From the NCBI RefSeq assembly GCF_958298935.1, contig NC_084925.1:11653001-11717000 (forward strand): a stretch of 64,000 nucleotides of DNA. The letters run 5' to 3'. Shown here piece by piece: positions 48,414 through 59,619 of this stretch. Position numbers and translations under genes: made by a program. The notes under the pieces were generated by a model. It made no database searches. It was not told the DNA's origin and worked only from the letters and a program-made list of their open reading frames with translations. This DNA comes from Phragmites australis. Its lineage: Eukaryota > Streptophyta > Magnoliopsida > Poales > Poaceae. Within the stretch, counting starts at the first letter, position 1. Every line of letters begins with the position of its first letter.

Positions 48414-49475
48414 ATCTCCCCCTTGATGAGTGCATTGACAATCCTCAAAGTATAAAGATTTTGGTTTGAAGAAATTAAAACAAGATAAGATCATCCAAGT
48501 GACCGAAAAATACGAGAAAGAGCAAAATATGTCACTTGGCATAATAAAGGTTGCAAAAACACTAAGAGAGGCAAAGATGAGCCAAAAACCTCAAAAAGTA
48601 AGAAAAACTCAAAAACACATGCTCCTCCTTCAAGATTGCACATTTTCTAGTCCCCCCCCTTCATTTCTAGATAAATATAATTTTCTTCCCCTTTGTTGAA
48701 TATTTATGCATAATATCTTTGAGTATATTTTCTCCCCCTTTGGTAATGCAAACATCAAGGATACAAGACAATACCAAAGATGCGCAAATAAATGCAAGCC
48801 AACAAAGCTTCATATATAGATCACAAAGCACTAGTAAGGACTAGAGGTGTCAAAGTACTATATGGAGTAAACAATATAACTCAAAGGCGTACAAAGTCTC
48901 AAAGTGAGGTCATGTCACAAGTACCGGGAGTGAAGCAAGTTTTGATTAAGTTATTCAATTATCCAAAAGATGTCACCACAAAAGCATCTATAATTTCATG
49001 ATCAGTGCAAAAATTAGAGAAGCTAGTGCGATGTCAAGTTCAAACTAGACAACCAAGTTCAACCCGACGGGCTATGGAAACACCCACATATCAATCCTAG
49101 CCGTAGTTTGACAACATGAAAACGAACATTCTTAGCAGATTAAAAAGCACAAGTTAACTTTCTCATTTGATCATTTAACTATCCTTAAGTGAGCTTTAAA
49201 CAACCATGAATTCACTTCTTTGGCAAACTACATAAAGCCTTAAGCTACTGTATTGGATTCAATTTTAGCTCAAAACTTGATCATTCATTTTATTAACTCA
49301 ACATAGGATTCAAGATATGCAATTTTTCATAAAGCCAAAACATGTTGTGTCTTTACGACATAAAAGAGCACATGTTCTCCCAAGGGTTAATCATGGGTTA
49401 AATATTTATATAGACAAGGGTCAAAGATTCCCAATCCACGGAACAAAACAAAGCATCATAGCACAAGCTTTTTAT
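48414..49475. other. Probable internal sequence of the copy C element
   Basis: AT-rich DNA that starts with ATCTCCCCCTTGATGAGTGC, which in grass genomes often follows this type of LTR. The frames at 48466-48699, 48792-49001 and 49317-49562 are not recognised. It ends where the truncated Copia LTR begins. Confidence 0.35.
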
Positions 49476-49689
49476 AGTACTAGCCCTAGACTCAAGTCAT
49501 ATGTGTCCATCTCTATAAATATATATTGTAAGCTGCAAGGAGAGTTGAGAGGCTCATTGTAATTTTCTGTATTGTACATATCCCTGATATAGTGAAGATC
49601 ATCGATTGACGCTCGTGATTTTTTCCCACAAGAGTTTTTCACGTAAAATCGTGTCTCGTGTTCGATCATGTCATACTTTATTCCTAACA
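49476..49689 (+). repeat. Copia 5' LTR, truncated
   Basis: It matches the 3' LTR from about TAGACTCGAGTCGTATATGTCC onward, sharing CTATAAATATAT, GCAAGGAGAGTTGAGAG and CCTGATATAGTGAAGATC. The first ~65-75 bases of the LTR, starting TGTTGG, are absent and unrelated sequence takes their place. Confidence 0.85.
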
Positions 49690-49691
49690 AA

Positions 49692-49705
49692 TGGTATCAG
49701 AGCTA
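49692..49705 (+). promoter_or_regulatory. Primer binding site
   Basis: TGGTATCAGAGCTA directly after the LTR is complementary to the 3' end of plant initiator tRNA-Met, the usual Copia primer. Confidence 0.9.
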
Positions 49706-49932
49706 GATTGGATATACACGAGTAACAAAAAAAAAATATTTAGATTTGTTCTCTTCTCTGTTGTCACGGTTCGATCTTCGCCGCCGAGTTCGTCGCTCGG
49801 GATTCTTCAATTCCGCCGAGTTCATTGCACCTGCTGTTCAGATTGGTTTGTGCGTGGGGAAAAGTCCGTCGCCGATTCTGTTTCTGGTCAGAGCGTGCTG
49901 TCACTTCGTGTTGCGTGCACGTTAGTGGAGGC

Positions 49933-49998
49933 GAGTCCAAGCCGATCCATCTCCAATCGTACCAGGAGTCCAAGCCGATCCATCTCCAATCGTACCAG
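49933..49998 (+). repeat. 33-bp tandem duplication in the Copia leader
   Basis: Two adjacent copies of a 33-bp unit starting GAGTCCAAGCCGATCC and ending ATCGTACCAG, identical except at the edge. They lie between the primer site and gag. Confidence 0.85.
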
Positions 49999-50226
49999 GA
50001 TTCCAAACGTACCAAGAGATTGGTCAAAGCAGCAGATCACATAGTTGTGAGAAGAAAATTGGCATTATTGCTTCGCGCACACAAGAATCGTACCAGGAGA
50101 TTGGTTTTTGATTTGATTGTTGCGCGTACACGAACTGTACCAGGATTTGTGCAGTTTCTTACTTCGTGCACACAATATGTACCAGAGGGTTTGCAACCTA
50201 TTTTTTGTTGCTGATTATTCTTCGTC

Positions 50227-53200
50227 ATGATTTCTTTAAAGTATGATATTCCGCTGCTAGACCGAGATACAAGGTTTTCTCTATGACAAGTAAATATGTG
50301 GGCTATTATTGTACATACTGATTTGGATGATGCTCTTGATAATTTTGGGAAAAAGGATTAAAAGTCTTGGTCTAATGAAAAAAAAGAAAGGATCGTAAGG
50401 CTTTATCACAAATTCATCTTCATTTATCAAACAATATTTTGTAAGAGAAAACCACTGCTACTTTATGGCTAAAGCTAGAATCGATCTGCATGTCTAAGGA
50501 TATAACCAGTAAAATGCATTTAAAGATGAAGTTGTTCACGCACAAATTACAGAAGGGTGGTTCTGTGTTGAATCATCTTTCGGTCTTTAAGGAGATCGTT
50601 GCTGACCTATAGTCTATGGAGGTAAAATATGATGATGAGGATTTGAGTCTTATTCTTTTGTGCTCATTACCCAGTTCTTTTGTAAACTTCAGAGATACCA
50701 TATTATACAGTCATGATACACTAACTTTGAAAGAAGTTTATGAGGCCTTGCATGCCAAGGAAAAGATGAAACAGATGGTGTCTACTAATGACTCTACTTC
50801 CAATGGAGAAGGTTTGATTGTGCGTGGTAGGATAAAGGAAAAGAATTCGTATAATAGCCAAAGAGATAAAAGTTTGAACAGTTACAGGGGTCATTCAAAG
50901 TCTAGAGGCAAAGAAAATTCTGCAGGTATTGCAAGAAAAATAATCATGACATATCTAAATGTTACAAGTTGAAGAATAAAGAAAAAAAGGAAAGGTAAAT
51001 CTAATGAAGAAGGTAAAACATCTGTTGCTGCTTTCGATAATAGTTCTGATGGAGAGACTCTAGTTGCTTTTGCTGGATAGTAGTGGTGATGAATGGATTA
51101 TTGACTCTGCTGCGTCTTTTTCATATATGCATACATAGAGATTGGTTCACCACTTATAATTCTGTTCAAGATGCTGGTTCTATTAGGATGGGTGATGACA
51201 ACCCACGTCTAATTGTTGGAATTGGATCAATTATGATAAAGATGCATGATGGCATTGTTAGAACCTTGACAGATGTGAGGCATGTTCTAGGTATGAAAAG
51301 AAATCTTATATCTTTGAGTACTCTAGATAATAAAGGGTATGATTGGTCAGGTGGAGATGGTATTTTGAAGGTGAAAAAAATGTTCTCTTATTGTAATGAA
51401 AGGTGATTTAAAGTCTACTAATTTATATCATCTCTGAGGCACTACGATCATGCGTGATGCCGCTGTAAGTTCACATTCATTATTAGATTTTGATACTATT
51501 AATCTTTGGTATATGCGTCTTGGGCATATGAGTGAACTTGGTTTGGCAGAATTGAGCAAGAGAGGTCTTTTTGATGGATATAGTATCGGCAAGCTGAAAT
51601 TTTGTGAGCATTGTATTTTTGGCAAGCATAAGAGGGTGAAATTCAACACTTCGGTTCATAAAACAGAAGGTATTTTTGATTATGTGCATTCTGATTTATG
51701 GGGACCATCTCATAGGTCTTCACTAGATGGTTCTCGTTATATGTTAACTATTATTGATGATTACTTGAGAAGAGTTTGGCCTTATTTCTTAAAGTATAAA
51801 TCAGAAGCATTTAAAGCATTTAAAGAGTGAAAGGTTATGGTTGAAAGGCAAACCGAAAAGAATGTAAAGAAGCTTCGCACTGATAATGAGATGGAATTTT
51901 GTTCTGATGAATTTGATTCATATTGTAAGTTTGAAGGTATTGTGAGGCACTACACTGTTCTATGTACTCTACAACAAAACAGTGTAGCTGAGCGTATGAA
52001 CAGAACTATCATCTCGAGGGCCCGTTGTATGTTGTCTAATGCAGGTATGCATAGACGTTTTTGGGCTAAAGCCGCTTCCACTGCTTGCTATCTTATTAAT
52101 CGATCACCCAACATTGCCATTGATAAAAAAACTCCAATTGAGGTATGGTCTAGTTCTCTAGCTGATTATTCAGAATTGAGAGTTTTTGGTTGTCCTGCTT
52201 ATGCTCACGTTGATAATGATAAATTGAAGCCTAGAGCTGTTAAGTGCATCTTTCTTGGTTATAAATCTGGTGTTAAATGTTATAAATTATGGAATTCTGC
52301 AACACAAAAGGTGGTAATTAGCAGGAATGCTGTCTTTAATGAATCTGCTTGTTACCAAATGCTCCTGTTTAGAGTCAGCAGAGTTCTAGCATGCAGGTGG
52401 AACATTTTATTAATGCAGAAAGTACACCAGATACCACTGTCCAAGATACACTTATTTCTGAAAATTTATTTATTGATCATGATTTATCTAATGTTCCACA
52501 TTCTTCATCCGTTGTGTAGTCTACACAACATTCTATTGCAGTTGATAGGCCTAGAAGGCAAATTAATCCACCCAAGAGGTTAATTGAGGAGTATAATAGT
52601 GCTGCTTATGCTCTGAGTTGTGCAGAAGAAGTTGAAGGTAATACAGAACCTTCTAATTACAATGAGGCTATTACTTCTGCTGATTGCAATAATTGGATGA
52701 CTGCAATGCAAGATAAGATGGAGTCACTTGAAAAGAATGGTACTTGGGATTTAGTCAAATTAACAAAAGAGAAGAAACCTGTTCGTTGTAAGTGGATTTT
52801 CAAAAGAAATGAGGGTATTTCTCCTAATGAAGCAGCAAGGTATAAAGCAAGGTTGGTTGCTAAAGGCTATAGCCAGATTCAGGTATTGATTATAATAATG
52901 TCTTCTCCCCTGTTGTGAAGCATAGTTCTATTCGTAATTTACTCAGTATTGTTGCTATGTATGATTATGAACTTGAGCAATTAGATGTTAAAATTGCATT
53001 TTTACATGTGGAGTTAGATGAAGACATTTATATGGATCAACCTGAAGGTTTTGTTATTCCTGGAAAAGAAGACTTTGTCTGTAAATTAAAGAAATCTCTT
53101 TATGGTTTGAAGTAGTCTCCTAGATAGTGGTACAAGAGATTTGACTCCTTTATGCTCTCTAATGGTTTTAAACGTTCTAATTATGATAGATATGTCTATT

Positions 53201-54135
53201 TGAAGACTGTTAATGGTTCAGTTATTTATTTGCTTCTCTATGTCAATGATATGTTGATTGCTGCAAAGGATAAATCAGAAATAGCCAAATTGAAATCACA
53301 TTTGGGTAATGAATTTGAGATAAAGGATTTATGTGCAACAAAGAAAATTCTTGGCATGGAGATCATTAGAGACAGGAAAGCTGGCAAGTTATATCTTAGT
53401 CAGCAAGGTTATATTGAGAAGGTCCTTCGTCGTTTCAATAAGTATGATGCAAAACCAGTGAGTACTCCATTAACTGCTCATTTTAAATTATCTTTGGCTC
53501 TATGTCCTGAGTTAGAGTACGATATTGAGTACATATTTAGAGTTCCATATTCTAGTGTAGTTGGTTCACTTATGTATGTCATGGTCTGCTCTCATCCTGA
53601 TTTATCTTATGCACTGAGTGTTGTTAGTAGATTCATGGTTAATCCTGGCAAAGAGTATTGGAAAGCTGTTCAATGGATTTTCAGATATCTGTGTGGTACT
53701 TCTAATACTTGTTTGCAGTTTGGAAAATCTAGGGATGGACTTGTTGGTTATGTTGACTCAGATTATACTGGTGATTTGGATAAGAGGAGATCTCTCACAG
53801 GTTATGTTTTCACTATTAGTGGTTGTGCTGTTAGTTGGAAAGTGTGTTTGCAGGCTACTGTTGCTTTATCAACTACTGAAGCTAAATATATGGCTATTTC
53901 TAAAACATGCAAAGAAGCTGTTTGGCTGAGAGATTTGTACACTGAGCTTTGTGGAGATAATTCTTGTATTAATATATTGTGTGATAGTCAGAGTGCTATT
54001 TGCCTTACAAAGGATCAGATGTTTCATGAAAGAACAAAGCACATTGATGTGAGGTATCATTATATTCAAGATGTTATTGCTCAAGGTGATATTAAAATAT
54101 GCAAGATAAGCATTCATGATAATCCTATTGAATGA
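50227..54135 (+). pseudogene. Copia gag-pol, broken
   Basis: Gag starts at ATG 50227 (MISLKYDIPLLDRDTRFSL) and is stopped soon after. A UBN2-type gag piece spans 50616-50972. Protease-like sequence lies at about 51083-51406. Integrase spans about 51450-52350, with the zinc-binding part (CEHCIFGKHKRV), HSDLWGP, a DNEMEF segment and SVAERMNRTI. The reverse transcriptase spans 52697-53700. Its catalytic box reads YVND in place of the usual YVDD. RNase H lies at about 53750-54100 (GYVDSDYTGDLDKRRSLTG; ERTKHIDVRYH). Stops occur in gag, after 51826, near 52517 and at 53113-53115. It resembles TNT1-94-type polyproteins. Confidence 0.9.
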
Positions 54136-54299
54136 TGACAAAGTCAGTTCCTACTACTAAATTTAAGCTATGCTCAAGTTTAGTTGGTGTTACAGTTTGA
54201 GTCCTAAAGACTTTTGGCGTCGGTGATATTTATTATTGAAGGGAGTTTATTGATGATTCTTTATTTGCTGTAAGATGAAATTCATCTCAAGGTGGAGTT

Positions 54300-54576
54300 T
54301 GTTGGATTGTGATCCGAATTCTTGTTGGGCCATAAAGGGATATCTTCGACCCATATTTCGGAACAGTTCGTAATAGACTCGAGTCGTATATGTCCACCCC
54401 TATAAATATATCTTGTAATCTGCAAGGAGAGTTGAGAGTCTCATTGTAATCTCTTGCATTGTATATATCCCTGATATAGTGAAGATCGTCGATTGACGCC
54501 CGTGGTTTTTCCCCGCAAGGATTTCCCACGTAAAATCGTGTCTTGTGTTTGATCCTGTCGTGCTTTATTTCTATTA
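54300..54576 (+). repeat. Copia 3' LTR
   Basis: It starts TGTTGGATTG right after the polypurine-like AAGGTGGAGTT and ends CTTTATTTCTATTA; the 5' LTR ends ACTTTATTCCTAACA. It is about 277 bp and includes a TATAAATATA promoter motif near 54402. Confidence 0.85.
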
Positions 54577-54577
54577 T

Positions 54578-55379
54578 GGGCTATTAGAAGTGAAGGGGGA
54601 AGGGAGGAGACTAGGATAGGAAGAAACTCCCGTTTTATGTAGAGACTAGGAGTTTGATATACATTATGTCTATATAATGACTACATGCATTAGAGAATGG
54701 AGATCACATCAATATCATAAAACAAGTAAAAAAGAAATATGTCATAGAGGAACCTAATTAAATAATCCTCGTAAGATTCATGCAACATGTACTACTTATC
54801 TTCGTGCCTTTGCTTAGTGACAACAGCGGCCGGCGGCGTAGCTCATCCTGGTCGATGATTGGAGATCACTATAAGTGAAAGTGTAAAACTATATAAAGGC
54901 GGGGGCAGCGGCGGCTGACCCGTCGCTGAGGAAGTCGAACGCATGAAGCGACGAGGCAACGAAGTCACTACTCACGTTTGATTATTGGGATCCCTTGATG
55001 ATTATAGGGGCTGCCTATTTGTTTGATCGGTGGCAGCCTATTGGTTTGATCGGTGGCAGCCTATTGGTTTGATCGGTGGACAATGGGCAAAAGGCAAGGC
55101 TGAATCAGTGAAGTGAATTGGATTGGACTTCACCTTGTTGGGCTTGGATAAGAACTTAGAGGATTCACAAGGGGACCCGAGTAAACACAGTACACGAAGA
55201 TTAGCAAGGTCATCACGAACCCTCTTAAACAAACTCTTTTATATGTTTTCCCCTTGTGGTATTTGGTTTTCTTTTGGGCTTTTATTAGAAGTGAAGGGGG
55301 AAGGGAGGAGACTAGGATAGGAAGAAACTCCCGTTTTATGTAGGGACGAGGAGTTTGATATACATGGTGTCTATGTAAT
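54578..55379 (+). repeat. ~100-bp direct repeat pair
   Basis: The stretch from GGGCTATTAGAAGTGAAGGG to about 54679 recurs at 55276-55379 with few differences. Both contain GAGACTAGGATAGGAAGAAA and CCCGTTTTATGTAG. The 600 bases between have no recognised gene. It could be a small terminal-repeat retrotransposon or a local duplication next to the Copia end. Confidence 0.7.
55013..55081 (+). repeat. 23-bp unit, three tandem copies
   Basis: GCCTATTGGTTTGATCGGTGG-CA repeated three times, nearly perfect. Confidence 0.9.
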
Positions 55380-55732
55380 CCTGCTATTCAATTAATTACG
55401 TCCTAAGATCCGTACCACGAATTCATTTTGGAACGTCCAGCAATACGTTGTGCCGTAGATAAAGAAAGGGTTTTTATGCGAGTTGATGGTTAACAAAAGA
55501 AGATAAATGCTCCAAAGTCCAAACCTCAATGATCGTCTATCCATTCTGTGTAGGTTATAGCTAGATACCGAACATCTGGATAAAAAAAATCACTAGATAT
55601 TCAGGATATGTTTTGAATGTATGGATTTCACAGTAATCTGACATGAAACTGTTTAATTGAAACATGAATCATGAATAATTCTTGCATTCCAAACGGAACT
55701 TAGTTTAAGCATTTTAAGAGCTATCCTCATGG
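55380..55732. other. No gene seen
   Basis: No coding or repeat signal is recognised. Confidence 0.4.
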
Positions 55733-56081
55733 AACTTGCACGACGTGTACACGAGTTCTTTCCTCTCCGTGCTTCTCACACTAGGACGCTACATGCATTG
55801 TTTCTTCCATCATCACAACTCAGAAAGGTTCATCTAATAAAAAAGAGAATTAAGGAGGGTCAATCTAGCTACCTAGGCCTACTTTTGGCTTGCCTAGGCT
55901 GGCCCGTTCGCTGCTGTGGACAGGCATAGGCAATCGTTTATGAGAAAAAAACTAGTCTCATCCGAGCCCATCCAAAAATATTATTTTTAATTATATTTAC
56001 ATGTAAAATTCACTAGCTGCCCGCTCTTACTCGCTTTGTTGTTCACTAGGATTATTGGACCGAGCCTGAGTAGCCATTTTT
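55733..56081. repeat. Tandem unit 1, left part (split by the MULE)
   Basis: It matches 62673-63014 along its length: CTCTCCGTGCTTCTCACACTAG, GGTCAATCTAGCTACCTAGG, ATTTTTAATTATATTTACA and ATTATTGGACCGAGCCTGAG. The rest of the unit continues at 62594 after the inserted element. Confidence 0.85.
56073..56081. repeat. MULE target-site duplication, left copy
   Basis: GCCATTTTT, identical to 62585-62593. Confidence 0.93.
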
Positions 56082-56330
56082 GAGTTTTTTTTATTTATAT
56101 ATTTTTTCGAGTTTAAATTTAAATAAATAGATTTTCAGCGAAAAGATTTACAAAAGTAGGCGCCCACCGCCCTCTCAAGGGGCGGTTAGCACCCGTACCC
56201 GCCCTTTGAGAGGGGGCGGTAGGCCTAACCGTCCGGGCCCCACAGCTTACCGCCCCCTCGGGGGGCGGGTAGAGGTCCTTACCGCCCCCTGAGAGGGCGG
56301 TAAGGGCTCCTCCCGCCCGCCGCCCCGCGT
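56082..56330. repeat. MULE left terminal inverted repeat and hairpin array
   Basis: AT-rich outer ~90 bp, then copies of CCGCCCTCTGAGAGGGCGG-like palindromes separated by TTAG or GGTAGGCC linkers. The last clear palindrome is near 56281-56301. Confidence 0.88.
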
Positions 56331-56882
56331 CGGCCCCCTGCGCCCTGAGTCTATAAAAACCCCGAAAATTGGAGAAAAAACTAGAAAATTCGGAAAAAAA
56401 GAAAAGTTGAGAAGAGAGAGGAGAAGAGAGGAGAGGAGAGGGGAGGAAGAGAGATCGGCGAAGCCCTGCTGCATTTGGGCTGCGGATTTGGAAAAAAAAT
56501 TCAGGTCAATCTTTTTATCCTTTTTATTATTGTTAATTAGTGCAGTAGTAGTATATGACATAGATTTTAGATAGTTAGATCTAGGGTTTAGAAAATTGTA
56601 AAATTTAGTTAGAAAATTGCACGATATAGTTGAATATAGAATATTATTTTTAGTACATTATTTTCAATTTGTTACCTGTAGTATATTATTTGTAGTATAT
56701 TATTTTTAGTATGTTGTTTGTAGTATATAGTTTATAGTATATTACTTATACATGCAGACGTATGAGTCAACAGTAGATGATAATTTGCGAACCTAGGGTA
56801 GCATTTAAAAACTATTTTATCCGATAATTAGAAATATAGTTTGTTGTCTTAACATGTGTTATGTTTGCGGGTGTTTCCAGGA

Positions 56883-59494
56883 ATGGGAGATAAATTAATT
56901 TTTCAGATATATTATGGTGAGGGTGAAATTATGTACGGTCCCAACGGTGTAGATCTCTCTGAATTTCGCCATGTTATGAAGGGGCTTAGTAAGGCTAATG
57001 AGAGGACTATTGTGGGGGTGTGCAAATGGCTCATGCGGTTTTTCCAACTGGATCCGCAGCAATATGAGCTGAAGTTGAAAGGTGTTCTGAGCCGTGCTAG
57101 TCATGGATACTTTGGTGAGCTTGTTTCCATCGAAGCCACATCAACTTGGAGGCAGTATGTAGATATATGCTGTGAACGTGGCATGCCGCTTGTTTTATTA
57201 GCTGCGGCATACCTGAAAGATCAAAATGAGGTGAACTCTGAAGAAGCAGTAGCAGGACCAAGTGAGGCAGTGGAAGATGAGTCAGAGGCGGCTAATGTAG
57301 GGTCCAGAGAGGAGGTTGGTGATGTTCCAGACCTGGAGCCGATGGGTGTAGCTGATGAAGGGGAGCACATCCCTAGCATCATTGAAGATATGGATTTGGA
57401 GGATAAAGAGTTGGAGGAAGGCCTTGCCGATGGGGATTCTTCTGATGAGGAGGGTAATGCTGCAGTTCCTGCGGAGTGGCGGGATCAAGAATTTTCGAAG
57501 TTGGTGGTTAGCGAGGCTGACCAGACACCGTGGCCATACCATGAGAATGAGGTGTCACAGGGTGCTATGTACCCTACAAAAGAGGCAGTTATTGATGCTG
57601 TGAAATTCTGGTCGTTGTCTCTTCGTAGGCAATTCAAGGTTGTTAAATCAAGTAAAAGAGAGTACGATGTGAAGTGCTTGGTTCCTGAGTGCCCTTGGTG
57701 GGTGCACGCATTTAGAGGGAAATAGGCAGACTACCGGCAATGCTCAATAGTTAAGGAACATAATTGTCATATTGAGGAAATAGAGTTCGCCCATCGGAAC
57801 CTGTCTTCTGCTTTCATTGCAAATGTTATGTACGGAGAGATTGTGGACAACCTAAGGTATGAGCCACGATCAATAATCCGTGCTATTGAGCAAAGGTTCC
57901 AGTACACAATAAATTATGCGAAGGCATGGAGGGCGAAACAAAAGGCTATTGAGATTAGGTTCGGTACATATGAAGATTCGTATCACAATCTACCTCGTCA
58001 ATTAGCCACAATTTGTGCAAGAAATCCAGGCAGCTACTATGATATCAAGTATTACCCCTCTACTGATGTGGAGTACAACGGAAAAAGAGTGTTGCAGCGT
58101 GCTTTCTTTGCACTCGGTGCAACTATCAAAGTATTTAGATATTGCCGACCCATCATATGCCTAGATGGAACATTCCTAACTGGGAAGTACAAAGGGCAGA
58201 TATTATCTGCAATAGGGGTCGACGGTAACAACCAAGTGCTGCCACTAGGGTTTGCGTTCGTGGAGAGTGAGAATGGGGACAGCTGGTATTGGTTCCTAGA
58301 GCGGGTGAAGCATGCAATTGTTCTTGACCGACCAGATGTGTGTCTCATTCATGATAGACATGCAGGATTGTTGCAGGCTTTGCTGGATATGCAACACGGT
58401 AGCGTACGACGGGGTGTACCAGTACAGTGGCCAGATCTCAAAAGCAGGTGGTGCATGCGCCATATGGGTGCGAACTTCTACAGACAGTTTAAAAACAAAG
58501 AGTTAATGAAGCTCTTCAAGAAGTTGTGCAGTCAGAACCAACAACGTAAGTTCAATGCATTATGGGCAAGACTTGATGAACTGACTCTTAAACAAACTGC
58601 AAAGGCCGCACCTAACCGTGAGGAACCAATAGCTCTCGGTCGGCTCCCAACCGATACTCCGCAGATTGTACGGAGATCTGGCTCATCTATTAGGAGCTTT
58701 TCACAGTGGATACGCAATGAGCCCAATGAAAAATGGGCTCTGCTGTACGACAGTGGTGGTGCCAGGTATGGAGTAATGACTACAAACCTTGCAGAGGTTT
58801 ATAACTGGGTCATGCAAGGAATGAGGTCCCTACCACTAGTTGGAATTGTAGAAGGCATTTTGCATGGCACCTGCAAGTACTTCATTGATCGGTTTGCAGC
58901 TGCTAAGGTTGTAATGGAGGACAATCGTATGTTTTATGGCCGGATGCTATGTGAGTACATGGAGAAGGCAAATAGGAAGGCCCACATGCATCGCGCAAAT
59001 CAAGAGGGCACAGCAGAGCACAGGTTCAGTGTCCTGTGTCGGGATAAGGGTCGGAGGGGGGTAGACGTGAGCGGCATGTTCAAGAGTGTGTGCTAAGGAG
59101 TGGGACATGCATATGTAGTTGTAAGAAGCCACAATTACTCCACAAACCTTGTACACATGTCATAGCTGCGTGTGCGGAGCACCATATGCTTCCAAGGCAA
59201 TATGTGTCACAATATTTCATGAAAGATCAAGTACTGAACACCTGGAACCAGGAGCTGTATGGTTACGGCATTGTTGACACTTTTACAAGTAACCCAGGGC
59301 CTTCAAGAATATATGTGCCTGATTTGGGAAAGATGAAGAACGCACCGGGCCGAAGACAATCTCGGCGGATTCGTAACGATATGGATGAATCCGAGGCTGG
59401 CCCTAGGATGCAGCGATGCAGTCAGTGCAATGAAGTAGGTCACACTTACAAATATTGTCCCAAAAGTGCAGGCGGTGATGCACCTGTTGTCTAG
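56883..59494 (+). pseudogene. mudrA-type transposase, two lesions
   Basis: The start ATG 56883 lies two bases after a TTTCCAG acceptor, with a likely leader intron from about 56504. The order is an N-terminal domain (MGDKLIFQIYYGEGEI), an acidic linker, a MuDR DNA-binding region (YPTKEAVIDAVKFWS ... CLVPECPWWVHA), and a MULE DDE core with LDGTFL, CLIHDRHAG, WCMRHMGANF and NLAEVYNWV. A SWIM zinc finger (CSCKKPQLLHKPCTHV) and a CCHC knuckle (CSQCNEVGHTYKYCP) follow. A TAG at 57723-57725 interrupts the DNA-binding region where Trp is usual. A frame change at the G run 59056-59061, fitting loss of one G, moves the reading to the SWIM part. Otherwise about 870 codons stay open, so decay is slight. 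The known role is cut-and-paste transposition. Confidence 0.93.
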
Positions 59495-59619
59495 GTCAGC
59501 TAGTTTTGTACTTTGTATTAATATGTGTTAATTTTGCGTACGGTTAATTTGCATTCGAAGTTTGTTGTTCTTGTATTTATTTCTCAATGTACTAATGTAC
59601 ATGTCTTTCAAATGCAGAG

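Larger units (their letters stand above)
49476..54576 (+). mobile_element. Ty1/Copia retrotransposon (Tork/TNT1-like)
   Basis: The element has a truncated 5' LTR, a tRNA-Met primer site, gag-pol remains and a complete 3' LTR. Domain order (gag, protease, integrase, reverse transcriptase, RNase H) is that of Copia. The LTRs differ at many positions and gag-pol has several stops, so it is old and inactive. No target duplication can be read because the 5' LTR start is missing. Confidence 0.9.
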
